In this document: positions 51,557 to 59,212 of the stretch, piece after piece
How positions within the stretch are numbered: the stretch's first letter is position 1
Layout: each line of letters starts with the position of its first letter
Assembly (NCBI RefSeq): GCF_037137075.1
Contig: NZ_JBBBNV010000008.1
Location: forward strand, 108,505-172,504
DNA: 64,000 nucleotides
Direction of reading: 5' to 3'
Source: JBBBNV01 sp037137075
GTDB lineage: Bacteria; Bacillota; Bacilli; Paenibacillales; NBRC-103111
Position numbers and translations under genes: made by a program
The notes under the pieces: generated by a model
Databases searched by the model: none
What the model was told of the DNA's origin: nothing
What the model saw: the letters and a program-made list of their open reading frames with translations, nothing else

Positions 51557-52579
51557 ATGATGACAACCAGAACGCTTGGCTACGTTGTACCGCTGCTGTA
51601 TACCTTAAAGACCCGCTCCAAGAACGGCGTTGGGAAATGGTCATGGGTCATGATTTACTTTGTTCCTATGCTGCTTCTCGCGTGGTTTTTTACTGGCGGC
51701 AGTATGGCGCCCAGCACGGCCCGGTGGGTGGGGCAAGGGGGATTGCTGGCGGCAGCCGGCATTATCCCGGCGGTTCTGAGTCTATTCTCTGTTTATGAAA
51801 TCGGACACCTCCACCATGATACGTCGGCGAGAACGACGAAGCAGGCGCCGGTATTTTGGCTCACTCCGGAAGAAAAAGCCGAGGTCCGCGCACAGCTATG
51901 GGCTCTGACCGTACTGAAGCTGGTTGTCGCGTTAGGACTGGCTGCGTTTTCGGTCTGGCTGGCCAGCGGGGCGGGCATTTATGCCGCGCAGGGAACAGCC
52001 GCCTGGGGAATCGGGGGGCATCCGTATTACTCCTTTGGACTGCTCGCCGGAGCAATGGCACTGCTTCTGGCCGTGCTTTTTGTCCATTACCGGCTGCAGG
52101 GCAAGGCGAGCATCCTGACCTTCGGCCTTCTCTCCATGCTGAAGTATGCGGCGCCTGCGCTGGTGCTGCTTCCCTTGGACCTCCGCTCTATTCCTGTTTT
52201 GCTGATGACGGTTTTTCTTGCATGCTCTATGCCCTGCCTGATGGAATACGCCGCCCACAAAGGAGTGGCTGGCATCAGAGGATGGGCGTCAGAAATAGAT
52301 GTTCTGCGGATTCGCTACTATTGTGTGCTTAGCGCGCTGTGCGGCATGGTTTGGGCGGTAGGGAAAATTTGGTCCACCGTCGAGCCTTTTCTCCCGAAAG
52401 CGGGAGGGCTTATTCCGGCAAGCGGTCCATGGGGGCTGAGCCTGCATGCAGTAGAGTACATCGGGTTTGTGGACGCGCTTCTTGTATACTTCCTTATTTA
52501 CTGGGGGGTGCTGCTGGTATACCGCAGCAGTCAGGAGTGGGGACGGAAGCTGCGCGGGGTGCTAGGCAAAAATATGTAG
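51557..52579 (+). CDS. Polytopic membrane protein of unknown function
   Basis: 340 residues with about eight hydrophobic segments, for example VMIYFVPMLLLAWFF, YSFGLLAGAMALLLAVLF and VEYIGFVDALLVYFLIYWG. A charged loop YEIGHLHHDTSARTTKQAP faces one side; it is rich in His/Tyr but shows no known motif. GGAGGTAGAGAA precedes the ATG. Possible Spo0A boxes lie upstream. UbiA-like or exporter folds are conceivable but cannot be shown. Confidence 0.7.
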   Translation: MMTTRTLGYVVPLLYTLKTRSKNGVGKWSWVMIYFVPMLLLAWFFTGGSMAPSTARWVGQGGLLAAAGIIPAVLSLFSVYEIGHLHHDTSARTTKQAPVFWLTPEEKAEVRAQLWALTVLKLVVALGLAAFSVWLASGAGIYAAQGTAAWGIGGHPYYSFGLLAGAMALLLAVLFVHYRLQGKASILTFGLLSMLKYAAPALVLLPLDLRSIPVLLMTVFLACSMPCLMEYAAHKGVAGIRGWASEIDVLRIRYYCVLSALCGMVWAVGKIWSTVEPFLPKAGGLIPASGPWGLSLHAVEYIGFVDALLVYFLIYWGVLLVYRSSQEWGRKLRGVLGKNM

Positions 52580-52850
52580 CAAACCGTAAAGAAACGTTAT
52601 TTTTCATGGCTGGATTATAGGGGCATCTGATCGCACAGTCTTGTGTAATCAGGTGCCTTGTTGCTGTCTTCCAGAACTAATATTCGACATATAATATTCC
52701 CAAAAGAGGATGTGAACCCGGCCCCGGTACCATGTCAAAAAAATTCCATGTGCGTTCTCTTAAATTCATCTATGATAAAGGAAGACAGACGGTGTGCAGG
52801 CGGCTTGCTACAGAAGAAGCGCTGCACAAGAGAAAGGAGGAGGGATTTCG

Positions 52851-53621
52851 ATGACTGAACCGGTACAAGCTGATGATATCCGCTGGTGGAACAGGCTGGC
52901 CGAGAAATTGAACGGGTACCAGGGCACATATCGGGTAAGCTACGAAGGGGCGACAGGGGAGGCGGAATTTGTTTCCCTCGTTAATAGTAAGCTGAATCAA
53001 CAATCCACGGTGCTGGATATCGGCTGCGCGGACGGTGTATTTGCAAGCCGGATTGCCCCGCTGGCGGGCAAGGTGACAGCTGTAGATTTATCACCGGTCA
53101 TGATTGAGAAGGCCCGAAGCCTGCAAAATGAGCAGCTGGAGTTTCTGGTGGCCGATGGCCGGCAGCTTCCCTTTCCGGAGAATGCCTTCGATATCGTGGT
53201 CAGCCGCCGCGGGCCTGTGAGTGAGCCGGGATTTTGGGAAGAGGCGGTCCGGGTCGTAAAGCCGGGCGGGTTTCTTGTGGAAATTACGATTGGGAACCGG
53301 GATGCGGTGGAGTGGAAGGAACTATTTGGAAGAGGTCAAGGGTATGCGAAGCGGAACACGTCCAGATATATGGACATTGTTACGCAAATTGAAGCCCACC
53401 CGGGGGTCAGGCTGAGAGAAGCGCATGAATACATTGCGGATGCCGTTTATCCTGAGCTTGAAGATGTGACTTTGCAGCTGTCCTCTACACCGATTGTGGA
53501 TGATTTCGATCTCGTCCGCGATAGGGAGGTTGTCCGGCAGCTTGCCGAGACGTGTCGGATCGGCCAAGGCATTCGAAGAACATATCACCGTATTGTATGG
53601 GCGGCGCAAAAACAAAGCTGA
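52851..53621 (+). CDS. SAM-dependent methyltransferase
   Basis: 256 residues. The class I Rossmann motifs are VLDIGCADGVFASRI (motif I), VTAVDLSPVMIEKAR (motif II) and the ARQLPFPENAFDIVVSR-type motif IV block. The C-terminus has an unusual loop around RGQGYAKRNTSRYMD. Ubiquinone/menaquinone-type (Methyltransf_11) by pattern; the substrate is unknown. AAAGGAGGAGGG supports the start. Confidence 0.87.
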   Translation: MTEPVQADDIRWWNRLAEKLNGYQGTYRVSYEGATGEAEFVSLVNSKLNQQSTVLDIGCADGVFASRIAPLAGKVTAVDLSPVMIEKARSLQNEQLEFLVADGRQLPFPENAFDIVVSRRGPVSEPGFWEEAVRVVKPGGFLVEITIGNRDAVEWKELFGRGQGYAKRNTSRYMDIVTQIEAHPGVRLREAHEYIADAVYPELEDVTLQLSSTPIVDDFDLVRDREVVRQLAETCRIGQGIRRTYHRIVWAAQKQS

Positions 53622-53801
53622 TTCCTATCGGCCCCAAAATGTAGGTAGTGACTTGGGCGGGGTCTCGTGTATAATATAACGTTGGATTTTGTATATCGGA
53701 TCAGGAAATCACCGGAGATAGAACAGCTTGCCGTATGACACGGGTAGGCTGAAGCGGTGGTCAAAGCTGTAGTCAAAGCTGTAGGAAAGGAGGACTCGGG
53801 A

Positions 53802-54347
53802 ATGGAGCTAATTAAAGAAATCGGCCAAAGCGATATTGGCCTTCCTGCTGAATCTACAGCGGGGGTCCGATTCCGGCTGCGCCGGGCGTCCCGTGCGGTC
53901 GTGTTTAACCCGGACGGACAAGTTGCCCTGCTCTATGTGTCCGGCGACGGCTATCACAAGCTTCCCGGCGGAGGCATTGAGGATGGCGAAGACATGTACG
54001 GGGCGCTGCATCGGGAGCTGCTTGAGGAGGCGGGCGTTCAGATTGAAGTATTGAGCGAGCTTGGCGCCATCATTGAGTATCATAATGAGTTTGAGCTGCT
54101 GCAAATCTCATACTGCTTCACCTGTAAGGTGATCGGCGCACAAGGGGAGCCTTCTTTTACCGAGGAGGAGCTTACCGACGGATTTCAGTTGAAATGGACG
54201 GTACTGGATGAAGCGATCCGCCTGGTGGAGACCGACTGTCCGGCAAGTGATTCGGGCAGGTTTATACAGGCAAGGGATTTGGCCTTTTTGAAGCGGGCGC
54301 AGGAACGGGTGCAAGCTGCGGCTTCGTCCCCCCTCCCAATAGAATAG
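53802..54347 (+). CDS. Nudix hydrolase
   Basis: 181 residues. The Nudix box begins GGGIEDGED and ends RELLEEAGV with the Glu residues for metal binding at the correct spacing. Residues after about 110 form the usual beta-grasp extension. AGGAAAGGAGG supports this ATG; the longer in-frame start carries a duplicated VKAV codon block made by a 12-base tandem repeat. Substrate (a nucleoside diphosphate derivative) unknown. Confidence 0.9.
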   Translation: MELIKEIGQSDIGLPAESTAGVRFRLRRASRAVVFNPDGQVALLYVSGDGYHKLPGGGIEDGEDMYGALHRELLEEAGVQIEVLSELGAIIEYHNEFELLQISYCFTCKVIGAQGEPSFTEEELTDGFQLKWTVLDEAIRLVETDCPASDSGRFIQARDLAFLKRAQERVQAAASSPLPIE

Positions 54348-54473
54348 AATCGTTCATCGTTCAGAATGTGCGAGTTTCTACAACAAGATTTGGTTGAAAC
54401 GTGGAGGACTTTTCAACGTATATTTTGTATACTAAGCTTGAAAGCAGGTCTCGGCAAAAGAAAGGGATGAGCC

Positions 54474-55316
54474 ATGGCTGAGTTAAAAAAACCAACCTAT
54501 CAAGTAACAGGAAAAAGCTTTACTGCAGTTGCGATCAATACGGCGGCTAAAGCCGGAGAATGGATAAAAAGCAAGCTGGGCGATATTTCAGCTATCGACC
54601 AAAAAACCTCTTCGCGGGATTTGGTTACAGAGGTAGACAAGGGCGCAGAGAAGATGATTCGCAATCTGATTCATACTCATTTTCCAACCCATGCGATTCT
54701 TGGGGAAGAAGGCGTAGAGCCGGGCCCCGAGGCCTCTATTCAGGCCTTGCAGGATTTGAGCGAATCCGAGTTTCTGTGGATTGTCGATCCGGTAGACGGC
54801 ACAACCAATTATATTCACGGGTTTCCGTTTTTCTGTGTCTCGCTCGCGCTGGCCCACAAGGGCGAAGTCATCGTCGGAGTTGTCTACGATCCGGTCCGGG
54901 ACGAATTGTTTGTGGCGGAAAAGGGCAAGGGAGCCTATATGAAAGGCAAGCGGATCTCCGTATCCTCAGAGCAAACCTTGAGTGAAAGCCTGGTGGCTAC
55001 GGGATTTCCGGGAGGGCCGGGGATGCTGGAACGCAACATTGCGCAAATGCTGTATCTTGTGCCTCGCGTCCGCAATATTCGTACAAGCGGTTCTGCGGCG
55101 CTTCATTTGGCGTATGTAGCTGCAGGAAGGCTGAGTGCCTTCTGGGAGATGAATCTGAACAGCTGGGATATTGCAGCCGGAGCCCTGCTGATTCAAGAGG
55201 CCGGCGGACGGGTTACGGATATCGACGGCAAGCCGTTCGATTTGTCGGTGCGTCATATCGTTGCTGCGAACAAGCATATTCACGATGAGCTTCATACTGC
55301 CCTTGCTCAGGCATAG
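54474..55316 (+). CDS. suhB: Inositol monophosphatase family protein
   Basis: 280 residues. Metal-binding motifs of the family are GEEGVEPG, WIVDPVDGTTNYIHG and SWDIAAGALLIQEAGG. Such proteins hydrolyse myo-inositol 1-phosphate or related sugar phosphates in the cytosol; a SuhB-type regulatory role is also possible. AAAGGGATG supports the start. An Ala/Gly-rich hairpin follows the gene. Confidence 0.95.
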   Translation: MAELKKPTYQVTGKSFTAVAINTAAKAGEWIKSKLGDISAIDQKTSSRDLVTEVDKGAEKMIRNLIHTHFPTHAILGEEGVEPGPEASIQALQDLSESEFLWIVDPVDGTTNYIHGFPFFCVSLALAHKGEVIVGVVYDPVRDELFVAEKGKGAYMKGKRISVSSEQTLSESLVATGFPGGPGMLERNIAQMLYLVPRVRNIRTSGSAALHLAYVAAGRLSAFWEMNLNSWDIAAGALLIQEAGGRVTDIDGKPFDLSVRHIVAANKHIHDELHTALAQA

Positions 55317-55338
55317 AAGGGGACATCATGTTATTCAA

Positions 55339-55368
55339 CAGCGCCTGCACGGACAGAGGCAGGCGCTG
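55339..55368. terminator. Hairpin after suhB
   Basis: 10-bp stem CAGCGCCTGC / GCAGGCGCTG. Without a T run it is a weak terminator at best. It lies between convergent suhB and the small gene at 55.46 kb. Confidence 0.4.
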
Positions 55369-55454
55369 CAGGGATGGCGTATCATCACGGGTACCGGTGC
55401 AAAAGCTGCCTTGAGAACATCTTGGCCGAACCCGGCATTGCGTCCGTGTACGGG

Positions 55455-55607
55455 TTAGGTGTTCGGGTGATTTTTGCTGATTTCATTCAGGCTTGGCGGC
55501 CATTTGGCAGCCCCTGATGCCTTCGTCGGGACAGCCTTCTCTGTAACTTCGCCCTTACCGTGCTGTCCGCGTGTGCTGAAGCGCCCGCCTTTATTGCTAT
55601 CCGGCAT
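55455..55607 (-). CDS. Small hydrophilic protein (50 residues)
   Basis: Lys/Ser/Gly-rich, no hydrophobic segment (KGGRFSTRGQHGKGEVTEKA, then AAKWPPSLNEISKNHPN), so probably unstructured or very compact, like some spore-associated small proteins. GGGGAGGTGAG supports the start. It lies 60 bases downstream of the 62-residue gene on the same strand, possibly the same transcript. No family recognised. Confidence 0.65.
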   Translation of the reverse strand: MPDSNKGGRFSTRGQHGKGEVTEKAVPTKASGAAKWPPSLNEISKNHPNT

Positions 55608-55666
55608 AATTGATCTCACCTCCCCAACACGGTTAGGGTGCGCCGGAAGCGGCGGAATCATGCAGG

Positions 55667-55855
55667 TCAGCTGAGGGTTTCGTCCGTATCGAGCACAGCG
55701 GCATGGAATGCTTCATCCATCTGCCGGAGCTGCTCGATTTTTTGTACTTCCGTTAAGGAATGATCGTCAAGAATGGAGCGGGAAATGATTTTGTAGGTTG
55801 TATCGTTAACGCCCGTTTCGTGGAACAGCTCCGTGTAGAACGGAATGTTGGACAT
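55667..55855 (-). CDS. Small acidic protein of unknown function (62 residues)
   Basis: Predicted helical (TELFHETGVNDTTYKIISRS, then SLTEVQKIEQLRQMDEAFHAAV). AAAGGAGG gives strong translational support 10 bases before the ATG. It is divergent from queD with an 86-base spacer. The helical hairpin pattern recalls small checkpoint proteins such as Sda, but the sequence does not match. Confidence 0.7.
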   Translation of the reverse strand: MSNIPFYTELFHETGVNDTTYKIISRSILDDHSLTEVQKIEQLRQMDEAFHAAVLDTDETLS

Positions 55856-55941
55856 GGTGCGGCCCACCTCCTTTGGCTCCAGTATGGACGAAAAAAGGGG
55901 AAATTATACTGTCGGCTCCGATCAGGGAAGGAGGAAGGCAC

Positions 55942-56358
55942 ATGATTTATCAATATTATCCGCAGGTGCCGCATGGATACAAGTTCGAGCTCAACAAGGA
56001 TATGAATTTCTCTGCGGCTCATTATATACCGGTGGAAGCGGCAGGCAAATGCCAGCGGGTCCATGGCCATACATATGTCATTAACTTGACGATTTGCGGC
56101 AATGACCTGGATGAGGCAGGGTTTCTGGTCGATTTCAAGCAGTTAAAAACGCTGGTGCATGATCGGTATGATCACACGCTGCTCAATGAGCATGCTGAAT
56201 TTAACGGCGGATCGGACCGGTTCCCGAGTACAGAAGTGGTGGCCAGAACGATTTGGGAAATTGTACAGGAGCATCTGGATACGAAGTCGAATCAGCCGCG
56301 GTGCGTACAGGTCATTGTGCGGGAAACACCGACAAGCTATGTGACATACCGCCCGTAA
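55942..56358 (+). CDS. queD: 6-carboxy-tetrahydropterin synthase
   Basis: 138 residues; start chosen after GGAAGGAGG, 23 codons into the open frame. Zn ligands are His in NFSAAHYIP and the HGH pair in RVHGHTYV; catalytic Cys in GKCQRVHGH. It converts dihydroneopterin triphosphate to 6-carboxytetrahydropterin on the way to queuosine, complementing folE and queG. No preQ1 riboswitch was found in the 86-base upstream spacer. Confidence 0.95.
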   Translation: MIYQYYPQVPHGYKFELNKDMNFSAAHYIPVEAAGKCQRVHGHTYVINLTICGNDLDEAGFLVDFKQLKTLVHDRYDHTLLNEHAEFNGGSDRFPSTEVVARTIWEIVQEHLDTKSNQPRCVQVIVRETPTSYVTYRP

Positions 56359-56466
56359 CGGGGGAGTGAGAGGTCAGCCGCGCGGATTACACTGGGGCGC
56401 GATGAGCTTCTCCATCGTCTGCGACCTGCCGGACGAACTCCGATCGCGCGTGGCGGCCGGTCTTCA

Positions 56467-56533
56467 TCAGGCGAAGCAGAACGCAGGTTTCCGTCAAACG
56501 GGGACCTGCGTTTTGCTTCGCCTGACTCTTTTC
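56467..56533. terminator. Terminator after queD
   Basis: Stem of about 22 bp with minor gaps, TCAGGCGAAGCA..AACGCAGGT against its complement ending GCTTCGCCTGA, then CTCTTTTC. The flanking spacer (56359-56620) has no gene. Confidence 0.8.
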
Positions 56534-56627
56534 TGTGAAAGAGCTGCTTTCATACCGGGGATGCGATAGAGCGTCATGACGGTTTTTTTAGAACGTGTCC
56601 ATTGGTTATTCTTCTCGAAGTACTATA

Positions 56628-56656
56628 TTGCAATGTTGAATACTAAATGGTATAGT
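56628..56656 (+). promoter_or_regulatory. Sigma-A promoter of the PadR operon
   Basis: TTGCAA, 17-base spacer, TATAGT. The heptamers TACTATA (56621-56627) and TATAGTA (56651-56657) are inverted copies overlapping its two ends. Confidence 0.7.
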
Positions 56657-56688
56657 ATAGAAGAATTTGGGATTATTTTTTTGTTCCG

Positions 56689-56709
56689 GTATTAATTATT
56701 AATTAATAC
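56689..56709. promoter_or_regulatory. 21-bp inverted repeat upstream of padR
   Basis: Nine-base arms GTATTAATT and AATTAATAC around ATT, about 35 bases downstream of the -10 and 30 before the start. It is a likely PadR autorepression operator. Confidence 0.55.
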
Positions 56710-56739
56710 TCAACATTGTGAAATAGGGGGCGAATGACG

Positions 56740-57060
56740 ATGAATGTACAGTTCAAAAAAGGTGTGCTTGATTTGTGCGTGCTTGCCCTGACCGCCAAAG
56801 AAGACCGCTATGGCTATGAGCTGGCGGTTGCGATATCCTCCAAGTTCGAGATGGCTGTAGGAAGCGTATATCCGCTGTTGAACCGGCTTACGCAGGAGGG
56901 CTATTTCTCGACGTATTTGAAGGAATCCAAGGAAGGCCCCCCGCGAAAGTACTACCACTTGACGGCTGTGGGCAGGAACCATTTATTCGGGCTGATTGTA
57001 GAATGGCGGGAGTTTACCAAAGCGGTCAATGAGCTGATTGAGGAGGGAGTTCAGGTATGA
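56740..57060 (+). CDS. PadR-family transcriptional regulator
   Basis: 106 residues. Winged HTH opening KKGVLDLCVLALTAKEDRYGYEL and recognition motif SVYPLLNRLTQEGYFSTY are those of PadR proteins. The ATG at 56740 fits a GGGGG site 9 bases away better than the in-frame ATG 6 bases earlier. It overlaps the next gene (ATGA) and heads the PadR/DUF1700/DUF4097 cassette common in Bacilli, where it probably senses envelope or antibiotic stress. Confidence 0.94.
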   Translation: MNVQFKKGVLDLCVLALTAKEDRYGYELAVAISSKFEMAVGSVYPLLNRLTQEGYFSTYLKESKEGPPRKYYHLTAVGRNHLFGLIVEWREFTKAVNELIEEGVQV

Positions 57061-57605
57061 ATCGTCAACAGTATTTAGGAGAGCTGGAGCGGCTGCTCTC
57101 AGCCGCGCCGGAACACGTGCGCCAGCAGTGGATGTACGATTACGAGGAGCATTTCCGGTTGGCGGAGGAGGAGGGCAAAAGCGAGTATGAAGTGGTGCTG
57201 GAACTCGGCGATCCGCGTATGATTGCCAATGAGCTGTTATCCAGCCGTCAGGCCGTGAGCTTAGGGACAGGAGAACCCGGCGGCTCCGCGCCGCGCATGG
57301 TGCTGGCAGCAGTCAGCCTGATTCTTTTTAATCTGGTGTTTATTGTCGGTCCATATATAGCGCTATGTAGTGTCATTGCGGCGCTTTGGGCTGTCGTGTT
57401 GGCTTTACTCGTCAGTGCGGTTGCCGCTGCGGCTGCCGGATTCGCCGGAATCGATTTGGAAATTATACAGGGCATTTCCGCTGCGCTGGTCTGTCTTGGT
57501 CTCGGTATGCTGGCCGGTGCGGGTGTACAGTGGTTGTCGCGAATGTTTGTCAAGCTGACGGTTCAGTATGTGCGCCTGAATTTCAGGCTCGTTAGGGGGA
57601 AATAA
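57057..57605 (+). CDS. DUF1700 (HAAS domain) membrane protein
   Basis: 182 residues. N-terminal HAAS helical module (about 1-60, with YLGELERLLSAAPEHVRQQWMYDYEEHF), then about four membrane segments. HAAS domains are thought to control adjacent PadR or sensory proteins. It lies between padR and the DUF4097 gene with an ATGA overlap and a 2-base gap. Confidence 0.92.
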   Translation: MNRQQYLGELERLLSAAPEHVRQQWMYDYEEHFRLAEEEGKSEYEVVLELGDPRMIANELLSSRQAVSLGTGEPGGSAPRMVLAAVSLILFNLVFIVGPYIALCSVIAALWAVVLALLVSAVAAAAAGFAGIDLEIIQGISAALVCLGLGMLAGAGVQWLSRMFVKLTVQYVRLNFRLVRGK

Positions 57606-57607
57606 TC

Positions 57608-58495
57608 ATGACCATGAAGAACTGGATTCGAACGGCCCTTGTGCTGCTCATACTCGGCATTGCCGGCGGGCTGTTTTCCTTCCGTCTGGACGATTGGCGA
57701 GCCTCCAGCGTGTCCAAGGAAGAAATGGTTCAAGCTTCGGATGTGCGCCAAATCCGGATTTTGATGACTGGCGAGAATATCCGGGTCGTCAAAGGGCAGG
57801 GAGATCATATGAAGCTGCGGATGGAAGGCAGGGCGAGCAAACACTTTCTCGACGATGCTTTGCTGCAAACCAGGCGCGAGGGGGATACCCTTGTAGTAGC
57901 TGGAACGGAGAAGAAATTCGGTATCGGCTTCAGATTTATCAGCTTGACGCTTACGGTAGAGCTTCCGGCGAAGCAATGGGATGCCTTGACCGTCAATACG
58001 GACAGCGGGGATATCGAGCTGACGGATATTGAAGCAGGTGCATTAACTGTACAAAGTGACTCCGGGGACGCGCTAATTGCCGGTGTCAAGGCCGGGCAGC
58101 TTCAAGTGAAAACCGATAGCGGCGATATTCGGCTGGACGGTGTCGATGGCAATACTGTCATGGAGACGGATTCCGGGGATGTCGAAGTAACGGCCAAGGA
58201 TTTGCTGTATGATACGACGGTGAAGACGGACAGTGGGGATGTGAAGGTAAGTCTGGCGGATAAGCCGTCGTCTCTTCAATTGCAATTCCGGACGGATTCC
58301 GGCGACCGTGAGGTGGAGTGGCTGGAGAAAAGGGAGCGGCCAACCGAGCCAACCGATGGCTCCGGCTCGCGTTCTTCGTTGGAGTCTTCATTGCCACCAT
58401 TGCCACCATTAGGGGAAGTTATTCTGTTTGGCAGCGGGCACCATAAGCTGTGGGTAGAGACGGATTCCGGCGATTTCGAGCTTGGTCATAAATAA
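57608..58495 (+). CDS. DUF4097 family beta-helical adhesin-like protein
   Basis: 295 residues. One N-terminal membrane helix (about 9-22), then a beta-helix built on tandem units with the core [TQ]SDSGD or TDSGD, found at least six times (about residues 136-295). Such proteins may act as extracytoplasmic sensors or structural modules. The last gene of the PadR cassette. A Pro/Ser-rich linker interrupts the repeats near residue 245. Confidence 0.92.
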   Translation: MTMKNWIRTALVLLILGIAGGLFSFRLDDWRASSVSKEEMVQASDVRQIRILMTGENIRVVKGQGDHMKLRMEGRASKHFLDDALLQTRREGDTLVVAGTEKKFGIGFRFISLTLTVELPAKQWDALTVNTDSGDIELTDIEAGALTVQSDSGDALIAGVKAGQLQVKTDSGDIRLDGVDGNTVMETDSGDVEVTAKDLLYDTTVKTDSGDVKVSLADKPSSLQLQFRTDSGDREVEWLEKRERPTEPTDGSGSRSSLESSLPPLPPLGEVILFGSGHHKLWVETDSGDFELGHK

Positions 58496-58600
58496 AAGCA
58501 TGGGGATAAAAGCAAGTATTCTAACTGGCAGAGCAGCAGGCTTGCGGATACAAGCAAGACTGAACAAAGCGGCTTGACCGGAATGTTGTGGATAATCAGG

Positions 58601-58630
58601 GTCAGCCGGAATAACCGGCTGGCTTTTTTT
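58601..58630 (+). terminator. Terminator after the PadR operon
   Basis: Stem GTCAGCCGG / CCGGCTGGC, AATAA loop, followed by seven Ts. Confidence 0.88.
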
Positions 58631-58983
58631 GCGAAATTCTGCGAAAATCCAGCTGTTCGTACCGGCGATGTGGCGCTGAAGCCAGGACTGCTGTTCAGCG
58701 GCACGGCTTGAACAAATCGGGAGCTAAGGATGATGCATAACCGATCTAGCCCACAGGCTGTGGGTAATATGTGAATAAATCACCGTCTTTTGTGGATAAG
58801 CCTGTTAATAAAATAATAAACAAAACATAGCGCAAATCCTTTCGATTCGTTGTTACAGTTTACGTAATTTTGTACTCGGATACGGGCTGAAATGTTAAGA
58901 AAGAGAGCTTGCGGGAGAAAAAGCTTCTTCTTCGCAGGGAATAGGCGATTATGTCTCGAAAATAAGAATGAATTCGGGGAAAA
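58631..58983. other. AT-rich spacer before the nrdJ promoter
   Basis: No gene, repeat or RNA motif that I could support. In particular no cobalamin-riboswitch B12 box is present ahead of nrdJ. Confidence 0.5.
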
Positions 58984-59032
58984 ATCGATATGTTGTGTAG
59001 TATAATGAGACCCAGACACTACATGTTGTGCT
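58984..59032 (+). promoter_or_regulatory. Two NrdR boxes flanking a -10 element
   Basis: AATCGATATGTTGTGT (58984-58999) and ACACTACATGTTGTGC (59017-59032) match the NrdR consensus ACACWATATWTWGTGT at about 12 and 13 of 16 positions. They lie 33 bases apart, start to start, about three helical turns. TATAAT (59002-59007) lies between. NrdR-type repression by dATP/ATP ratio is inferred. Confidence 0.7.
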
Positions 59033-59212
59033 ATTTACATATGTAGGCGGTAGATTCAGTCAGGCTTCCGGCTTGTTTTCTGCTGGCTTGCATGGCCCGG
59101 ATTTGCCGCCAAATATGCGCAGCAGCACACGCAGCCTGTGCTTTCGGGAGAGTCGGGACGACGTACAATTCGGGAGCAGCCCTCACCAACTTTTTAGGAG
59201 GTTATTTTCCAT

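Noticed and set aside
53757..53801. Longer start of the Nudix protein
   Set aside because: Caused by a 12-base tandem repeat (VKAV twice); the strong ribosome site lies after it.
55667..55855. Identification as the sporulation inhibitor Sda
   Set aside because: Size is similar, but the characteristic Sda sequence pattern is not seen.
55856..55941. preQ1 riboswitch upstream of queD
   Set aside because: The spacer is too short and lacks the conserved loop and A-rich tail.
58740..59212. Cobalamin riboswitch upstream of nrdJ
   Set aside because: No B12 box or four-way junction pattern was found in the leader.
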